Shown piece after piece: positions 1-8,130 of a stretch of DNA of 64,000 nucleotides. A program made the position numbers and the translations under genes. The notes below the pieces were generated by a model. It saw only the letters and a list, made by a program, of their open reading frames with translations. It searched no databases and had not been told where the DNA came from. The DNA is from Ignisphaera aggregans DSM 17230. Lineage in GTDB: Archaea; Thermoproteota; Thermoprotei_A; Sulfolobales; Ignisphaeraceae. The first letter of the stretch is position 1; each line of letters starts with the position of its first letter. The stretch spans positions 310,001-374,000 of the forward strand of contig CP002098.1 in NCBI GenBank assembly GCA_000145985.1, given 5' to 3'.

Positions 1-530
1 CTATAACCACTAAACCATACATCACCCACACTAGCAGTATACTTAACAAATGTTAAATAAAGATACTTTTGATCATAATCTTTATCCAATCCCTTGACAA
101 CTCTTCTACATGATTTAACAAGTCCATTCGCATCCTTTTCACATATAAAGATGGCAATAACATCCTCTCCAGAGAAAGACATATAGCCAGGTATCATATA
201 GAGAGCCTTAGCTCTATATCTAGAGCCTAAAGCAGATACAATCCCTCCACCAAATCCAGAAGGCCATCTATCCTCATCATATATCCATAGATAACCACCC
301 CTCTCCTTAGCTCTACCTAAGGCAGACTTAAAACATTCAAACCATTCCCTCTTTAGAAACCCCATCCTAAGACCTTCCCTAGCATGGAAAAACGCTCCCC
401 CAAACCCAGCATCAATCATCATCTCAATCTCCTTAACACAAACCTCAGGACTTAAATAATCATTTATTGACCAAAATGGATAACCCCTAAAATCATTTGA
501 TGGATACTTAAAAACTTTCTTACTTAACAC
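1..530 (-). CDS. Large glycoside hydrolase, N-terminal part (3' end beyond the left edge)
   Basis: An uninterrupted minus-strand frame runs from a GTG near 530 off the left edge, giving about 176 residues. It contains DAGFGGAFFHAREGLRMGF and a YDEDRWPSGFGGG motif. That combination is typical of large TIM-barrel glycoside hydrolases related to GH106 and to uncharacterised GH2-associated enzymes. Such proteins usually exceed 600 residues, so most of the gene lies outside the window. In-frame alternative starts are TTG at 536 and GTG at 539. A TATA box about 25 nt upstream suggests nearly leaderless transcription. Family assignment is from motif memory, and the substrate cannot be named. Confidence 0.6.
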   Translation of the reverse strand, partial: MLSKKVFKYPSNDFRGYPFWSINDYLSPEVCVKEIEMMIDAGFGGAFFHAREGLRMGFLKREWFECFKSALGRAKERGGYLWIYDEDRWPSGFGGGIVSALGSRYRAKALYMIPGYMSFSGEDVIAIFICEKDANGLVKSCRRVVKGLDKDYDQKYLYLTFVKYTASVGDVWFSGY

Positions 531-547
531 AATCAACACCCTATAGT

Positions 548-558
548 ATTTATAAAAC
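548..558 (-). promoter_or_regulatory. TATA box of the edge glycoside hydrolase gene
   Basis: On the minus strand this reads TTTTATAAATA, a good archaeal box A. It is centred about 25 nt before the GTG/TTG start cluster at 530-539, so the transcript would be leaderless or nearly so. Confidence 0.5.
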
Positions 559-610
559 CATAAAAATATAAACCTATATATTAAGAGTATTTTGGATGAT
601 ATTTAATTAG

Positions 611-835
611 TCAACTGTATCGATTATTGTTATTTATAGAAAAGTTAATAAGGTAGTTGTACTTAAAGTCTTTCCTCCTTTTGTAGTTGGTAGTAATAGA
701 AGTATAGAGAAGAAGTATTCTATTGTTGATGAAGCTAAATTGATTGATTTGCTTATAATGGCTAAAGACGATAATATTTTATTATTGGATAAGGTAGTTT
801 CATTGGAGGATAGGGAGGTTAGGGATGGATTGTAG
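611..835 (+). pseudogene. MoaD/ThiS-like relic
   Basis: An open stretch of about 74 codons has no good start codon. It ends with DNILLLDKVVSLEDREVRDG followed at once by a stop. This resembles the C-terminal strand-turn-strand of MoaD/ThiS-type ubiquitin-like proteins, where the sequence normally continues into a hydrophobic PPVAGG-like tail. That tail and the GG terminus are missing, so it could not work as a sulfur carrier. It lies just before an aldehyde:ferredoxin oxidoreductase relic, and small MoaD-like proteins are common neighbours of aor genes. The identification is tentative because the similarity is short. Confidence 0.35.
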
Positions 836-840
836 GAACT

Positions 841-1226
841 ATGGGGATATGGTATGAAATCCTTGAGTGTATGGTTCTATACAAATTTGTAGATATACCA
901 CCTACATATGTAGCAGGTCTCCATACATATGTTACAGAGATTAAGAAGATAGTACCAGAGATCTATTAAAAATAGGAAAAAGGATTTTCACCTTACAAAG
1001 ACTATTTAATGTTGCTAATGGTATTAGAGGAAAAGATGATATAATACCTAAAAGATTTCTTACAGAACCATTAAAAGAAGGAGGGTCTGAAGGACAAGTT
1101 GTAGAATTAGAGCCTATGCTTAAAGAATACTATGAATTTATGGGCTGGAATGAGGATGGAATTCCCAAGAAAGAGGTTGTAGAAGAATTAGGATTATCTA
1201 GATATGTATTTAAGCTAGGGATATAG
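841..1226 (+). pseudogene. Aldehyde:ferredoxin oxidoreductase C-terminal relic
   Basis: Two overlapping frames together spell the last part of a tungsten aldehyde:ferredoxin oxidoreductase (AOR). One frame reads WYEILECMVLYKFVDIPP and stops at EIY. After a frameshift near 965 the other reads LKIGKRIFTLQRLFNVANGI, then KDDIIPKRFLTEPLKEG, VVELEPMLKEYYEFMGWNED and a terminal stop at 1224-1226. These blocks match the conserved C-terminus of the AOR family. Everything upstream (Fe-S, tungstopterin and catalytic domains) is gone. It is a dead fragment of an enzyme normally about 600 residues long. Confidence 0.75.
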
Positions 1227-1255
1227 TGAATAGATGTAGGATTTGGTAATAGGCT

Positions 1256-2089
1256 ATGGATGTAGCCATTTCATCAATGATCTATGTCGTTTTAAAACCC
1301 TATGAAGTTATCTCAAGGTTAGAGAGATTTAATGTAAATGCTATTGAGCTTAGCTATGATAATATTGTATACCTCGTTAGAAAGGGTTTTAATGAGGATG
1401 AGATTCTAAAGGAGTTTGTTGATGCTATAAAGAGTTCTGGGATTAAAGTATTAGCAGGGCATCTACCCTATGGAGATGTATTGAATAGAGCAGTAAATTT
1501 AGATGAGCAGGAAAGTGTTATTAGATATATTGAGAAGTGGATAGAGTTCTATAGCAATATTGGTTCAAAGGTTGTAGCAATTCATATACCATTCAATAAC
1601 CCTTCAATATATGAAAATTCTATTGACTATCTACTGAGGATAAAGTCATCAGCACTAAACTTCTTTAGAGCTCTCGAAAAACTGTCATCTGAGTATGGTA
1701 TTAGATTAGCGATTGAGAATAGATTGGAGAGAGGAGTCTATGGATATCTACCTCAAGATATCCTAGCGATAATTAGAGAGATCAATAGTGAGAATATCGG
1801 TATGTGTATGGATATAGGACATGCTTTTATAAATGGACTAAATCTAAGTGAGTTCTATAAGGTTTACAAGGACTATATATACTTGATACATGCCCATGAC
1901 AATGATGGTATAAGAGATCTACATCTACCTCCATTTACAGGTAAAATAGATTGGAGAAGACTATTGGAAGATCTAAGAGCTAGTTATAGAGGTGTAATAG
2001 TTTTTGAGGTGGCATGCCATAGAAATACTGCTGATGAATGTGATAATACCCTAGAACTACTCTTAGCTATAATGAATAAATTTCTATAG
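1256..2089 (+). CDS. Xylose isomerase-like TIM-barrel protein (sugar phosphate isomerase/epimerase family)
   Basis: 277 residues, about the usual size for the AP-endonuclease-2/xylose isomerase-like TIM-barrel family. Visible signatures are NVNAIELSYDN near the N-terminus, AGHLPYG, LAIENR, MDIGHAFINGL, IHAHDNDG followed by HLPPFTGKIDW, and a final VFEV. The Glu, Asp and His residues in these strand ends usually bind a divalent metal. Family members epimerise or isomerise free or phosphorylated sugars, and a few are endonuclease IV homologues. The true substrate is unknown. The gene stands alone and converges on phoU with only 2 bp between stops. Confidence 0.7.
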   Translation: MDVAISSMIYVVLKPYEVISRLERFNVNAIELSYDNIVYLVRKGFNEDEILKEFVDAIKSSGIKVLAGHLPYGDVLNRAVNLDEQESVIRYIEKWIEFYSNIGSKVVAIHIPFNNPSIYENSIDYLLRIKSSALNFFRALEKLSSEYGIRLAIENRLERGVYGYLPQDILAIIREINSENIGMCMDIGHAFINGLNLSEFYKVYKDYIYLIHAHDNDGIRDLHLPPFTGKIDWRRLLEDLRASYRGVIVFEVACHRNTADECDNTLELLLAIMNKFL

Positions 2090-2091
2090 TG

Positions 2092-2685
2092 TTAAACAAG
2101 GTGTTGAGCAATATATGTACAGTGATCAGCTATTCTCTCAAGAAATATAGCTATAGAGAGATCGAGGCATGAACAAGGACTTTGATGCTTATGAGCCATC
2201 TCTATAGCTTCTCTAAACATAGCATCAACATCTTTCTCCATATCACTAACCCTCTTAGCCAGCTCCTTATCATGTTTTCTATAGGCATCTATACTTAGCT
2301 GAACCATCTCAATAACAATCCTAAGAATTCTAGATGCTACTTCGAGTTTACATTCATTTTTATCTACCTCTATAATATCTCTAAAGTATGAGAATAATCT
2401 AGAGATATCTAGAGCATATCTAGTGAATCTATATAGTCCATAGACAACTTCATATGTATTGATAAGTTTTAGGAGATCTGAAGCTGTGGGTTGATATCTA
2501 GCAATACTTTCGATAACTAGTATTCTTACATCATCCTTTATTCTTCTAGCCTTATCAGAATACTCTCTATATATCTTATAGTCCCATACACCATTAACTA
2601 TCTTTGAAGCTAAATCAGTAACAATATTTACCAAGGCATCGAGTTCTTTGTCGAGAGCTATTAATGCTATATCTATGGGTCTCAT
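2092..2685 (-). CDS. phoU: PhoU-family phosphate regulator
   Basis: 197 residues, entirely helical, matching a PhoU four-helix arrangement. The N-terminal half has repeated Asp/Glu-rich helices around DKELDALVNIVTDLASKIVNG, and the C-terminal half contains DMEKDVDAMFREAIEMAHKH and FLERIADHCTYIAQHLV. The ERIADHCTYIA segment matches the conserved metal-binding E..aDh..niae motif of PhoU. PhoU proteins restrain Pst transport and signalling. It is the last gene of the pst operon, 3 bp after pstB, and is about 20 residues shorter than bacterial PhoU. Confidence 0.8.
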   Translation of the reverse strand: MRPIDIALIALDKELDALVNIVTDLASKIVNGVWDYKIYREYSDKARRIKDDVRILVIESIARYQPTASDLLKLINTYEVVYGLYRFTRYALDISRLFSYFRDIIEVDKNECKLEVASRILRIVIEMVQLSIDAYRKHDKELAKRVSDMEKDVDAMFREAIEMAHKHQSPCSCLDLSIAIFLERIADHCTYIAQHLV

Positions 2686-2688
2686 TAT

Positions 2689-3462
2689 CTATCCCATCCT
2701 TCCAGTTATATACTTCTCTGTAAGTTCATGTCTAGGTCTTGTAAAGACTTCACCTGTTCTTCCAGTTTCTATAACTCTTCCGTCATATATAAACGTTACG
2801 TAGTCTGAAACTCTTGCTGCTTGGTAAGGATTATGGGTTACTAAGACAATGGTTATATCCTTCTTCAGTTCTATCATTAATTCCTCTATTTTTGATGTAG
2901 CTACAGGATCTAGATTTGATGTTGGTTCATCCATAAGCAATAGCTTGGGTTTCATGGCAAGAGCTCTTGCTATACAAAGTCTCTGTTGCTGACCTCCAGA
3001 CAGCTTTGCTGCAGGGGCATGCAGCCTATCTTTAACTTCATCCCATAGATAAGCTTTTTCAAGAGCCCATCTAACAATCTCATCTAACTCCTTCTTATTC
3101 CTAGCAATTCTATTCATCTTAGGCCCTAGAGCTACATTCTCATATATAGATAGATGGGGTAGAGGATTAGGTATCTGAAACACCATACCAACCATTCTCC
3201 TCACCTCTAGGGGATCTGTAGTAGGTGAATATACATCTATTCCATTAACATATATCTTCCCTTCTATTCTAACATCTTCATAAAGATCCAATAACCTATT
3301 AATAGCTCTAAGAAGTGTAGATTTTCCACTACCAGAAGGACCCATTATAGCAAATACAGTATTCCTTGGAACCTCTAGAGAAATACCCTTCACTATCTCC
3401 CTTCCACCAATTCTTATCATTAGATCCTTCACAATAAGTATATATTCACTCAACCTCCTCAC
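2689..3462 (-). CDS. pstB: Phosphate ABC transporter ATP-binding protein
   Basis: 257 residues, standard PstB length. Walker [10 protein letters not shown] is at residues 41-49, the Q-loop lies in [17 protein letters not shown], the ABC signature is LSGGQQQR, and Walker B is [13 protein letters not shown], followed by the H-loop VTHNP. The [15 protein letters not shown] stretch is diagnostic of PstB among ABC ATPases. It would power phosphate import through the PstC/PstA channel at the cytoplasmic membrane face. The start overlaps the pstA stop by 4 bp (ATGA), showing tight translational coupling. Confidence 0.95.
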   Translation of the reverse strand: MRRLSEYILIVKDLMIRIGGREIVKGISLEVPRNTVFAIMGPSGSGKSTLLRAINRLLDLYEDVRIEGKIYVNGIDVYSPTTDPLEVRRMVGMVFQIPNPLPHLSIYENVALGPKMNRIARNKKELDEIVRWALEKAYLWDEVKDRLHAPAAKLSGGQQQRLCIARALAMKPKLLLMDEPTSNLDPVATSKIEELMIELKKDITIVLVTHNPYQAARVSDYVTFIYDGRVIETGRTGEVFTRPRHELTEKYITGRMG

Positions 3463-4337
3463 CTCCTTACAATAACTCTAGAGAGTATAAACAATGATAG
3501 TGTAAGGATTAGTAGAACAAAGGCTGCAGCCCAACTAAGATCTACCCAGTTTTCATATGGTGATGTAGCGAAGTTATATATGGCTAGAGTTAGTGTACCT
3601 ATAGGCTTTAAGAGGAATTGTGGATCTGTATATGTGTAGTAGTCACTTCCAAAAGCAGTGAATAGCAGTGATGCTGTTTCTCCAAGCATTCTAGAAATCC
3701 CTATTGTTATTGATGCAAATAGTGCTGATTTTATATATCTTAGAAGTATTATAGATGCTTTAAGACGTGATATACCTATAGAATATACAGCTTCTCTTAT
3801 ATATACAGGAATACCTTTTAGACTATCCTCAACCTGTGAGAAGATGTAGGGAGTAGCTATAAGAGTTAACGCTATAACACCTGATAAAGCACTAAACCTC
3901 GGTATAGATACTCCAAATACATTATTGATAAGCGTTAGAATACCATATATTGCAATACCAATAATTATTGTTGGAAACTCTATCAACATATGTGAAAATA
4001 GTCTAGTTATTCTACCCAAGCTTCTCTCTCTACTTGAGAGAGCTTCCGATGTAAATATTGCAGCACCTATAGCTATAGGTATTGAGATTGCTGATGCTAT
4101 AGCTGTTAAGAGAAGTGAGCCAAATATATATGGCCCTATACCCCCTATTTCCTTAGATCCTGGAATAGGTCTTATATCTATAAATATCCTTGGAAAGTTT
4201 CTCGATATTACCATAACCCCTCTAACCACTATAGATATGATTAGGTGGAAGACTGGAGTGAGAGCTATGATAAAGATTATGATGATTAGTGAGATCATTA
4301 GATGTGATTTAAGTTTTCTAATTGAATTATATTTCAA
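3459..4337 (-). CDS. pstA: Phosphate ABC transporter permease PstA
   Basis: 292 residues with about six hydrophobic segments. The MetI-type coupling loop reads [20 protein letters not shown], and a following [18 protein letters not shown] block is characteristic of PstA. The [23 protein letters not shown] segment is the first conserved membrane block of phosphate permeases. It forms the membrane channel with PstC. The gene overlaps both neighbours by 4 bp, so pstC, pstA and pstB are translationally coupled. Confidence 0.92.
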   Translation of the reverse strand: MKYNSIRKLKSHLMISLIIIIFIIALTPVFHLIISIVVRGVMVISRNFPRIFIDIRPIPGSKEIGGIGPYIFGSLLLTAIASAISIPIAIGAAIFTSEALSSRERSLGRITRLFSHMLIEFPTIIIGIAIYGILTLINNVFGVSIPRFSALSGVIALTLIATPYIFSQVEDSLKGIPVYIREAVYSIGISRLKASIILLRYIKSALFASITIGISRMLGETASLLFTAFGSDYYTYTDPQFLLKPIGTLTLAIYNFATSPYENWVDLSWAAAFVLLILTLSLFILSRVIVRR

Positions 4338-5230
4338 TGCTTTTCACCATATATATGTAGGAATATGTTTATAGCTAAACTTATTATGAATAGAATAAGT
4401 GCAGAACCAAATATTGCATTAACCATATACCTATATGCTTCTGCATTTGGATACTGATTTGCTATAAGACTTGAAATAGTATAGCCAGGATTGAAAATCT
4501 TATAGAAATCAGGCATAACCATATTTCCAATAACCATAGCAACAGCTGCAGTCTCTCCAACAGCTCTTCCATAGGCAACTATCATTGCTGTAAGAATAGT
4601 TCTCTTAATATAGCTAATCTCCATTTTTATGAACTCCCATTTTGTTAAACCTAGGGAGATTAGAGCTTCTCTAATATGGATTGGAATTGATGCTAATCTC
4701 TCTCTTATAATACTTGTAGCATATGGTGTAACCATAATGGCTAGTACAATTGATGCTGAAAAAATTGATGTTCCTAAGCCCCTTGGTGTACCTAGAATAG
4801 CTCCAAGACCAAGGCTGTAGAGAGGATCCATTATATATGTCTTTAGTATTGGAGAAAGTATTAATAGTCCCCATAGACCATATATTACACTAGGTATTGC
4901 AGCGGCAATATCTATAGCCATAGACAATAGATTTCTTAGCTTCTTAGGCACAATTTCTACAATTACTATTGATGCACTTATAGAAAATATGAGTGAGATA
5001 GCTATAGCAAGTGTAGCTGTAGTAAATGTACCTCCAATAGCAAATAATATACCGTACTCCTCTTTTGAAGGATTCCATACACTTGTGGATATAAATTGAA
5101 TGCTCTCTCTTAGGAATATCGGTGTACTGTAGAAGAATAGTATGTAGATTACAAAACTAACAGCTATTATTATCAAGATATTTGTAATGGCAAGAAATGA
5201 AAATCTATCTAATCTATATGTAGATCTCAT
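4334..5230 (-). CDS. pstC: Phosphate ABC transporter permease PstC
   Basis: 298 residues, multi-spanning. Key blocks are GTFTTATLAIAISLIFSISA, a cytoplasmic loop with IREALISLGLTKWEFIKME, and YGRAVGETAAVAMVIGN. The GRAVGETAAVAMVIGN motif is the hallmark of PstC. It pairs with PstA in the membrane. It starts 4 bp inside the end of pstS and overlaps the pstA start, making one operon with the order pstS-C-A-B-phoU. Confidence 0.92.
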   Translation of the reverse strand: MRSTYRLDRFSFLAITNILIIIAVSFVIYILFFYSTPIFLRESIQFISTSVWNPSKEEYGILFAIGGTFTTATLAIAISLIFSISASIVIVEIVPKKLRNLLSMAIDIAAAIPSVIYGLWGLLILSPILKTYIMDPLYSLGLGAILGTPRGLGTSIFSASIVLAIMVTPYATSIIRERLASIPIHIREALISLGLTKWEFIKMEISYIKRTILTAMIVAYGRAVGETAAVAMVIGNMVMPDFYKIFNPGYTISSLIANQYPNAEAYRYMVNAIFGSALILFIISLAINIFLHIYGEKH

Positions 5231-6420
5231 TGAATCACCAGAATACCTTCAATTGATGATAGAAGTTTTTCAGTAAATGTTTTTGGTAGAGGAACATATC
5301 CAGAAACAATATTCTCCTCCTTCTGACCCTCTGTAAGTATCCACATAAGAAATCTTTTAACTACATATAGCCTATTTGGATCTGTATTCAATCTTATTGT
5401 CATTACTGGTGTACCTACTATAGGATATGTCTGCTCACCCTCTCTATATAGTATATAGAATATGTATTTACCCCAATATTCATCTGGTCTTGGAATATCA
5501 GTAACATTAATATATTGTAGTGCTGACATAATTGTTGTTGTATTGGGGAGGACATAGTTTCCATCTCTATTCCTTATAGCTGTCATACTTAGTCCTAGTT
5601 GTATAGCATATCCATATTCTACATATCCAATTGAATAAGGTGTTGATCTTATTACTGCTGCTATACCCTCATTTCCTTTTGCACCTATTCCATAGCCTAT
5701 GTTGTCTCTTGGCCATTCAACGGTGTATCCATAGCCAACTGTATTGTTCCAATCACTATTTACGATGGATAGGAATGCTGTGAATAGATATGTTGTTCCA
5801 CTTCCATCAGCTCTATGGATACCTATAATCTCTTTGTGGGGTAGAATATCTCTGCATTCAGGTATCTGGATATCTTTTATCTTTTGGTCATCCCAGTACA
5901 CTATCTTTCCAAGATATATATCTGCTAGAACCTCCCCCGAAAGCCTCAGAGGTCCACATCTGTTTGCATCCCATTCAGGGAGGTTATATACTATTGCTAC
6001 ACCTCCTAAGCTAATAGGGATTTGGATAAATGGTATATTTCTAGATTTTAGCTTCTCAAAACCTGTTCTAGATATAGGTACATCTGTTACAGCAAAATCT
6101 AGTGCACCATCTATAAGCTTTGCCTCCCCAGCACCACTACCAATAGACTGATAATTAATAACAATACTATAATCCTTGTATAGATCCATAAACCTCTGAA
6201 TCCATGCCTGCATCTGAGGATTCATAAACGTAGATCCACCGCCTATAACAATAATATTCCTAGGCATTGCAAATGTGTTATGGGTTATAGATAATGTTGA
6301 TGATATTGAAGCTATGCTGTATTCATATTCATGGAGTAGAATACTAGAGCTTATACCTAGTAAAGCTATAATGCTTATCAATATTGCTACAGTTATGACA
6401 TCTCTTAGTATATAATTCAT
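5227..6420 (-). CDS. pstS: Phosphate-binding protein PstS
   Basis: 397 residues. The N-terminus has a hydrophobic signal or anchor segment (residues about 8-28) without an obvious lipobox cysteine, as expected for an archaeal anchored binding protein. The mature part shows the PstS ligand loops: GGGSTFMNPQMQAW, YQSIGSGAGEAKLIDGALDF, DVPIS and HRADGSGTTYLFTAFLS. The Ser/Thr/Arg/Asp residues in these loops contact phosphate in known PstS structures. It captures phosphate outside the membrane and delivers it to PstCA. It is the first gene of the operon. The region upstream carries three copies of a 10-bp repeat. Confidence 0.93.
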   Translation of the reverse strand: MNYILRDVITVAILISIIALLGISSSILLHEYEYSIASISSTLSITHNTFAMPRNIIVIGGGSTFMNPQMQAWIQRFMDLYKDYSIVINYQSIGSGAGEAKLIDGALDFAVTDVPISRTGFEKLKSRNIPFIQIPISLGGVAIVYNLPEWDANRCGPLRLSGEVLADIYLGKIVYWDDQKIKDIQIPECRDILPHKEIIGIHRADGSGTTYLFTAFLSIVNSDWNNTVGYGYTVEWPRDNIGYGIGAKGNEGIAAVIRSTPYSIGYVEYGYAIQLGLSMTAIRNRDGNYVLPNTTTIMSALQYINVTDIPRPDEYWGKYIFYILYREGEQTYPIVGTPVMTIRLNTDPNRLYVVKRFLMWILTEGQKEENIVSGYVPLPKTFTEKLLSSIEGILVIQ

Positions 6421-6472
6421 TCTTGCTATGCCCTATAGCAACTCTGTTCACATTCTTTAAAAATATTATCTA

Positions 6473-6550
6473 TATACACTATAAACCTCTCTAAAGATTT
6501 ATACACTATGTGTATTCAGAATTATATTGGTAAGATAAGTTATACACTAT
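6473..6550. promoter_or_regulatory. Triple TATACACTAT repeat between divergent pstS and the B3/B4-domain gene
   Basis: Three exact copies of TATACACTAT start at 6473, 6500 and 6541. The middle copy lies in a perfect inverted repeat, ATACAC-TAT-GTGTAT, at 6501-6515. Outer copies sit just upstream of the AT-rich promoter candidates of each divergent gene (about 6455-6466 for pstS, about 6559-6569 for the plus-strand gene). This fits binding sites for an activator, perhaps responding to phosphate. The repeats are read directly; the regulatory role is inferred. Confidence 0.55.
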
Positions 6551-6609
6551 AGATATCTAGATAAAATATTCTTATTCCCCAGATATAACCAAAAGTTTTG
6601 TGTAGAGAT

Positions 6610-7317
6610 ATGTCTATCTATTGTGTTAACTTAGAAAATATGTTAGAAGTAGATGAGAGTGTTAGGGAATTAGGAATATTTGTTGTCTATACAGTTGCAT
6701 GGTCAGAGAATAGAATGGATGTACATATATCTTTTGAATCTGAGATACAGGATCTTATCAACTATCTAAAATCTAGATACACCATAGAAAACTTGAAAAA
6801 TGATGCAATTGTACGAGCATATCGTGATTTCTTTTGGCGTATAGGTATAGATCCAACGAAGATAAGACCGTCAAGTGAAGCTCTAGTGAGAAGGGCTTTA
6901 AGAGGATCTTTTCCATCAATAAATGAGATTGTTGATGCTGGTAATATTGCATCTGCATATACAATGGTGCCAATAGGTATATATGATTTAGATAAAGCTT
7001 TGCCACCATTTACAATAAAGCTTAGCTCTGGTGGTGAGATATTTAGACCTATAGGAGGTGGTGAGGATGTTCTTGGTAGGGGAATCCCAATATTGGTAGA
7101 TTCTAGGGGAAGTGTTATGCATATATATCCCCATAGAGATAGTAGGGATACAGCTATCGATAGAGATTCTAAAAAGATATTTATATTAGGTGCAGGAGTT
7201 CCCAAGGTCCCTAAAGATCTTGTAGATGAAGCTGTAAGAAGAGTTGTCAATCTTCTAGAAAAAATTGGTTGGAATTGGTGTAGAAATACTATTGCTAGGG
7301 GCTTTATAAAATCATAG
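6610..7317 (+). CDS. B3/B4 (tRNA-binding-type) domain protein
   Basis: About 235 residues. The central part (YRDFFWRIGIDPTKIRPS, then SFPSINEIVDAGNIASAYT and IGIYDLDK) is the B3/B4 domain, otherwise found as the editing-associated domain of the phenylalanyl-tRNA synthetase beta chain. Stand-alone copies exist in archaea and bacteria and are thought to act on tRNA or amino-acid-like ligands, without a proven reaction. A TTG at 6598 gives four more residues. The ATG at 6610 is preferred because the TATA-like box near 6559-6569 puts transcription start close to 6590. It is divergent from pstS and shares the repeat region. Confidence 0.65.
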   Translation: MSIYCVNLENMLEVDESVRELGIFVVYTVAWSENRMDVHISFESEIQDLINYLKSRYTIENLKNDAIVRAYRDFFWRIGIDPTKIRPSSEALVRRALRGSFPSINEIVDAGNIASAYTMVPIGIYDLDKALPPFTIKLSSGGEIFRPIGGGEDVLGRGIPILVDSRGSVMHIYPHRDSRDTAIDRDSKKIFILGAGVPKVPKDLVDEAVRRVVNLLEKIGWNWCRNTIARGFIKS

Positions 7318-7327
7318 ATATATGGTG

Positions 7328-8017
7328 CTATTCTTCATCTAGATCTCCAAGCTCCTTCCTTATAGATTCTTGAAGTTCTCTTATCTTTTTTGCTTGTTCA
7401 AGAGCTTTCTCAATCCACTCCCTACTAGCTTCAATACCCTTCCTAATAAAGTATGCTATAGCCTCACTTCTACTCCTAAATATACCTGAGGCAACTAGAT
7501 TATCAATTATCTCTAGATCGTTCTTCCTTATTCTTGCGGAGACGACCATAGAGAATTTCTCAAAGCTTTTCATACTATCTTCAATTATTCTACCTATACT
7601 ATCAAAAATATTTCTAAAGCCTTCAACCATAGATTCAACAGTACTAGAAATTACTATCGGCATTCTATCTATATCTATAGATAACACTATCCCTTTTCTC
7701 CTATCAATATCTCTAATCTTTTTAGCAAGACCCTCTAATCTATTACTAATATCCCTCATACTCTCTTTAAATATATCAACATATTTCTTAAGTTCTTCAT
7801 CTGTAATACCAAGTGTCTTAGCTTCTTCCCTAAGCATATTAAGACTCTCTCTCATCTTCTCTAGAATATTCTTTGATTCAGATCTCCATAATCTATAGGC
7901 TTCCTCAATATTCCCCTTATTAATTAGATCTTCAACATTTGCAATAAGTTTCTCTATAGATAATCTAAAGTTATTTATACTTTCTTCAAATTTCCTCTTA
8001 AACTCATCTACAGACAT
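7328..8017 (-). CDS. Ribbon-helix-helix DNA-binding protein with long coiled-coil N-terminus
   Basis: About 229 residues from the ATG at 8017. Residues to about 165 are charged helices with coiled-coil character. Near the C-terminus, VSARIRKNDLEIIDNLVASG followed by RSEAIAYFIRKGIEA is a CopG/MetJ-type ribbon-helix-helix DNA-binding domain, and a basic tail follows. A longer start at 8044 exists, but the TATA box at 8051-8064 places transcription start near 8031, downstream of that codon. The promoter contains two palindromes, suggesting autoregulation. A C-terminal RHH with a large N-terminal coiled region is uncommon. Its targets are unknown. Confidence 0.7.
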   Translation of the reverse strand: MSVDEFKRKFEESINNFRLSIEKLIANVEDLINKGNIEEAYRLWRSESKNILEKMRESLNMLREEAKTLGITDEELKKYVDIFKESMRDISNRLEGLAKKIRDIDRRKGIVLSIDIDRMPIVISSTVESMVEGFRNIFDSIGRIIEDSMKSFEKFSMVVSARIRKNDLEIIDNLVASGIFRSRSEAIAYFIRKGIEASREWIEKALEQAKKIRELQESIRKELGDLDEE

Positions 8018-8064
8018 ACATGTATCACTGTATACAGTATACATTTTTACGGGTTTATATACTT
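8016..8064 (-). promoter_or_regulatory. Promoter and tandem palindromic operator of the RHH gene
   Basis: A TATA box (minus strand AAGTATATAAACCC, 8051-8064) is followed by a perfect palindrome, TGTATAC-A-GTATACA, at 8029-8043 over the expected start site. A second perfect palindrome, ATACATGTAT, at 8016-8025 overlaps the start codon. The layout is that of a classic autorepressed promoter. The palindromes are seen directly; binding by the RHH protein is inferred. Confidence 0.6.
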
Positions 8065-8130
8065 ATCACATTTATTGAATAGTTCATATAATTTTACAAT
8101 AAGCTTATATGCTATGTACACAATATATTC

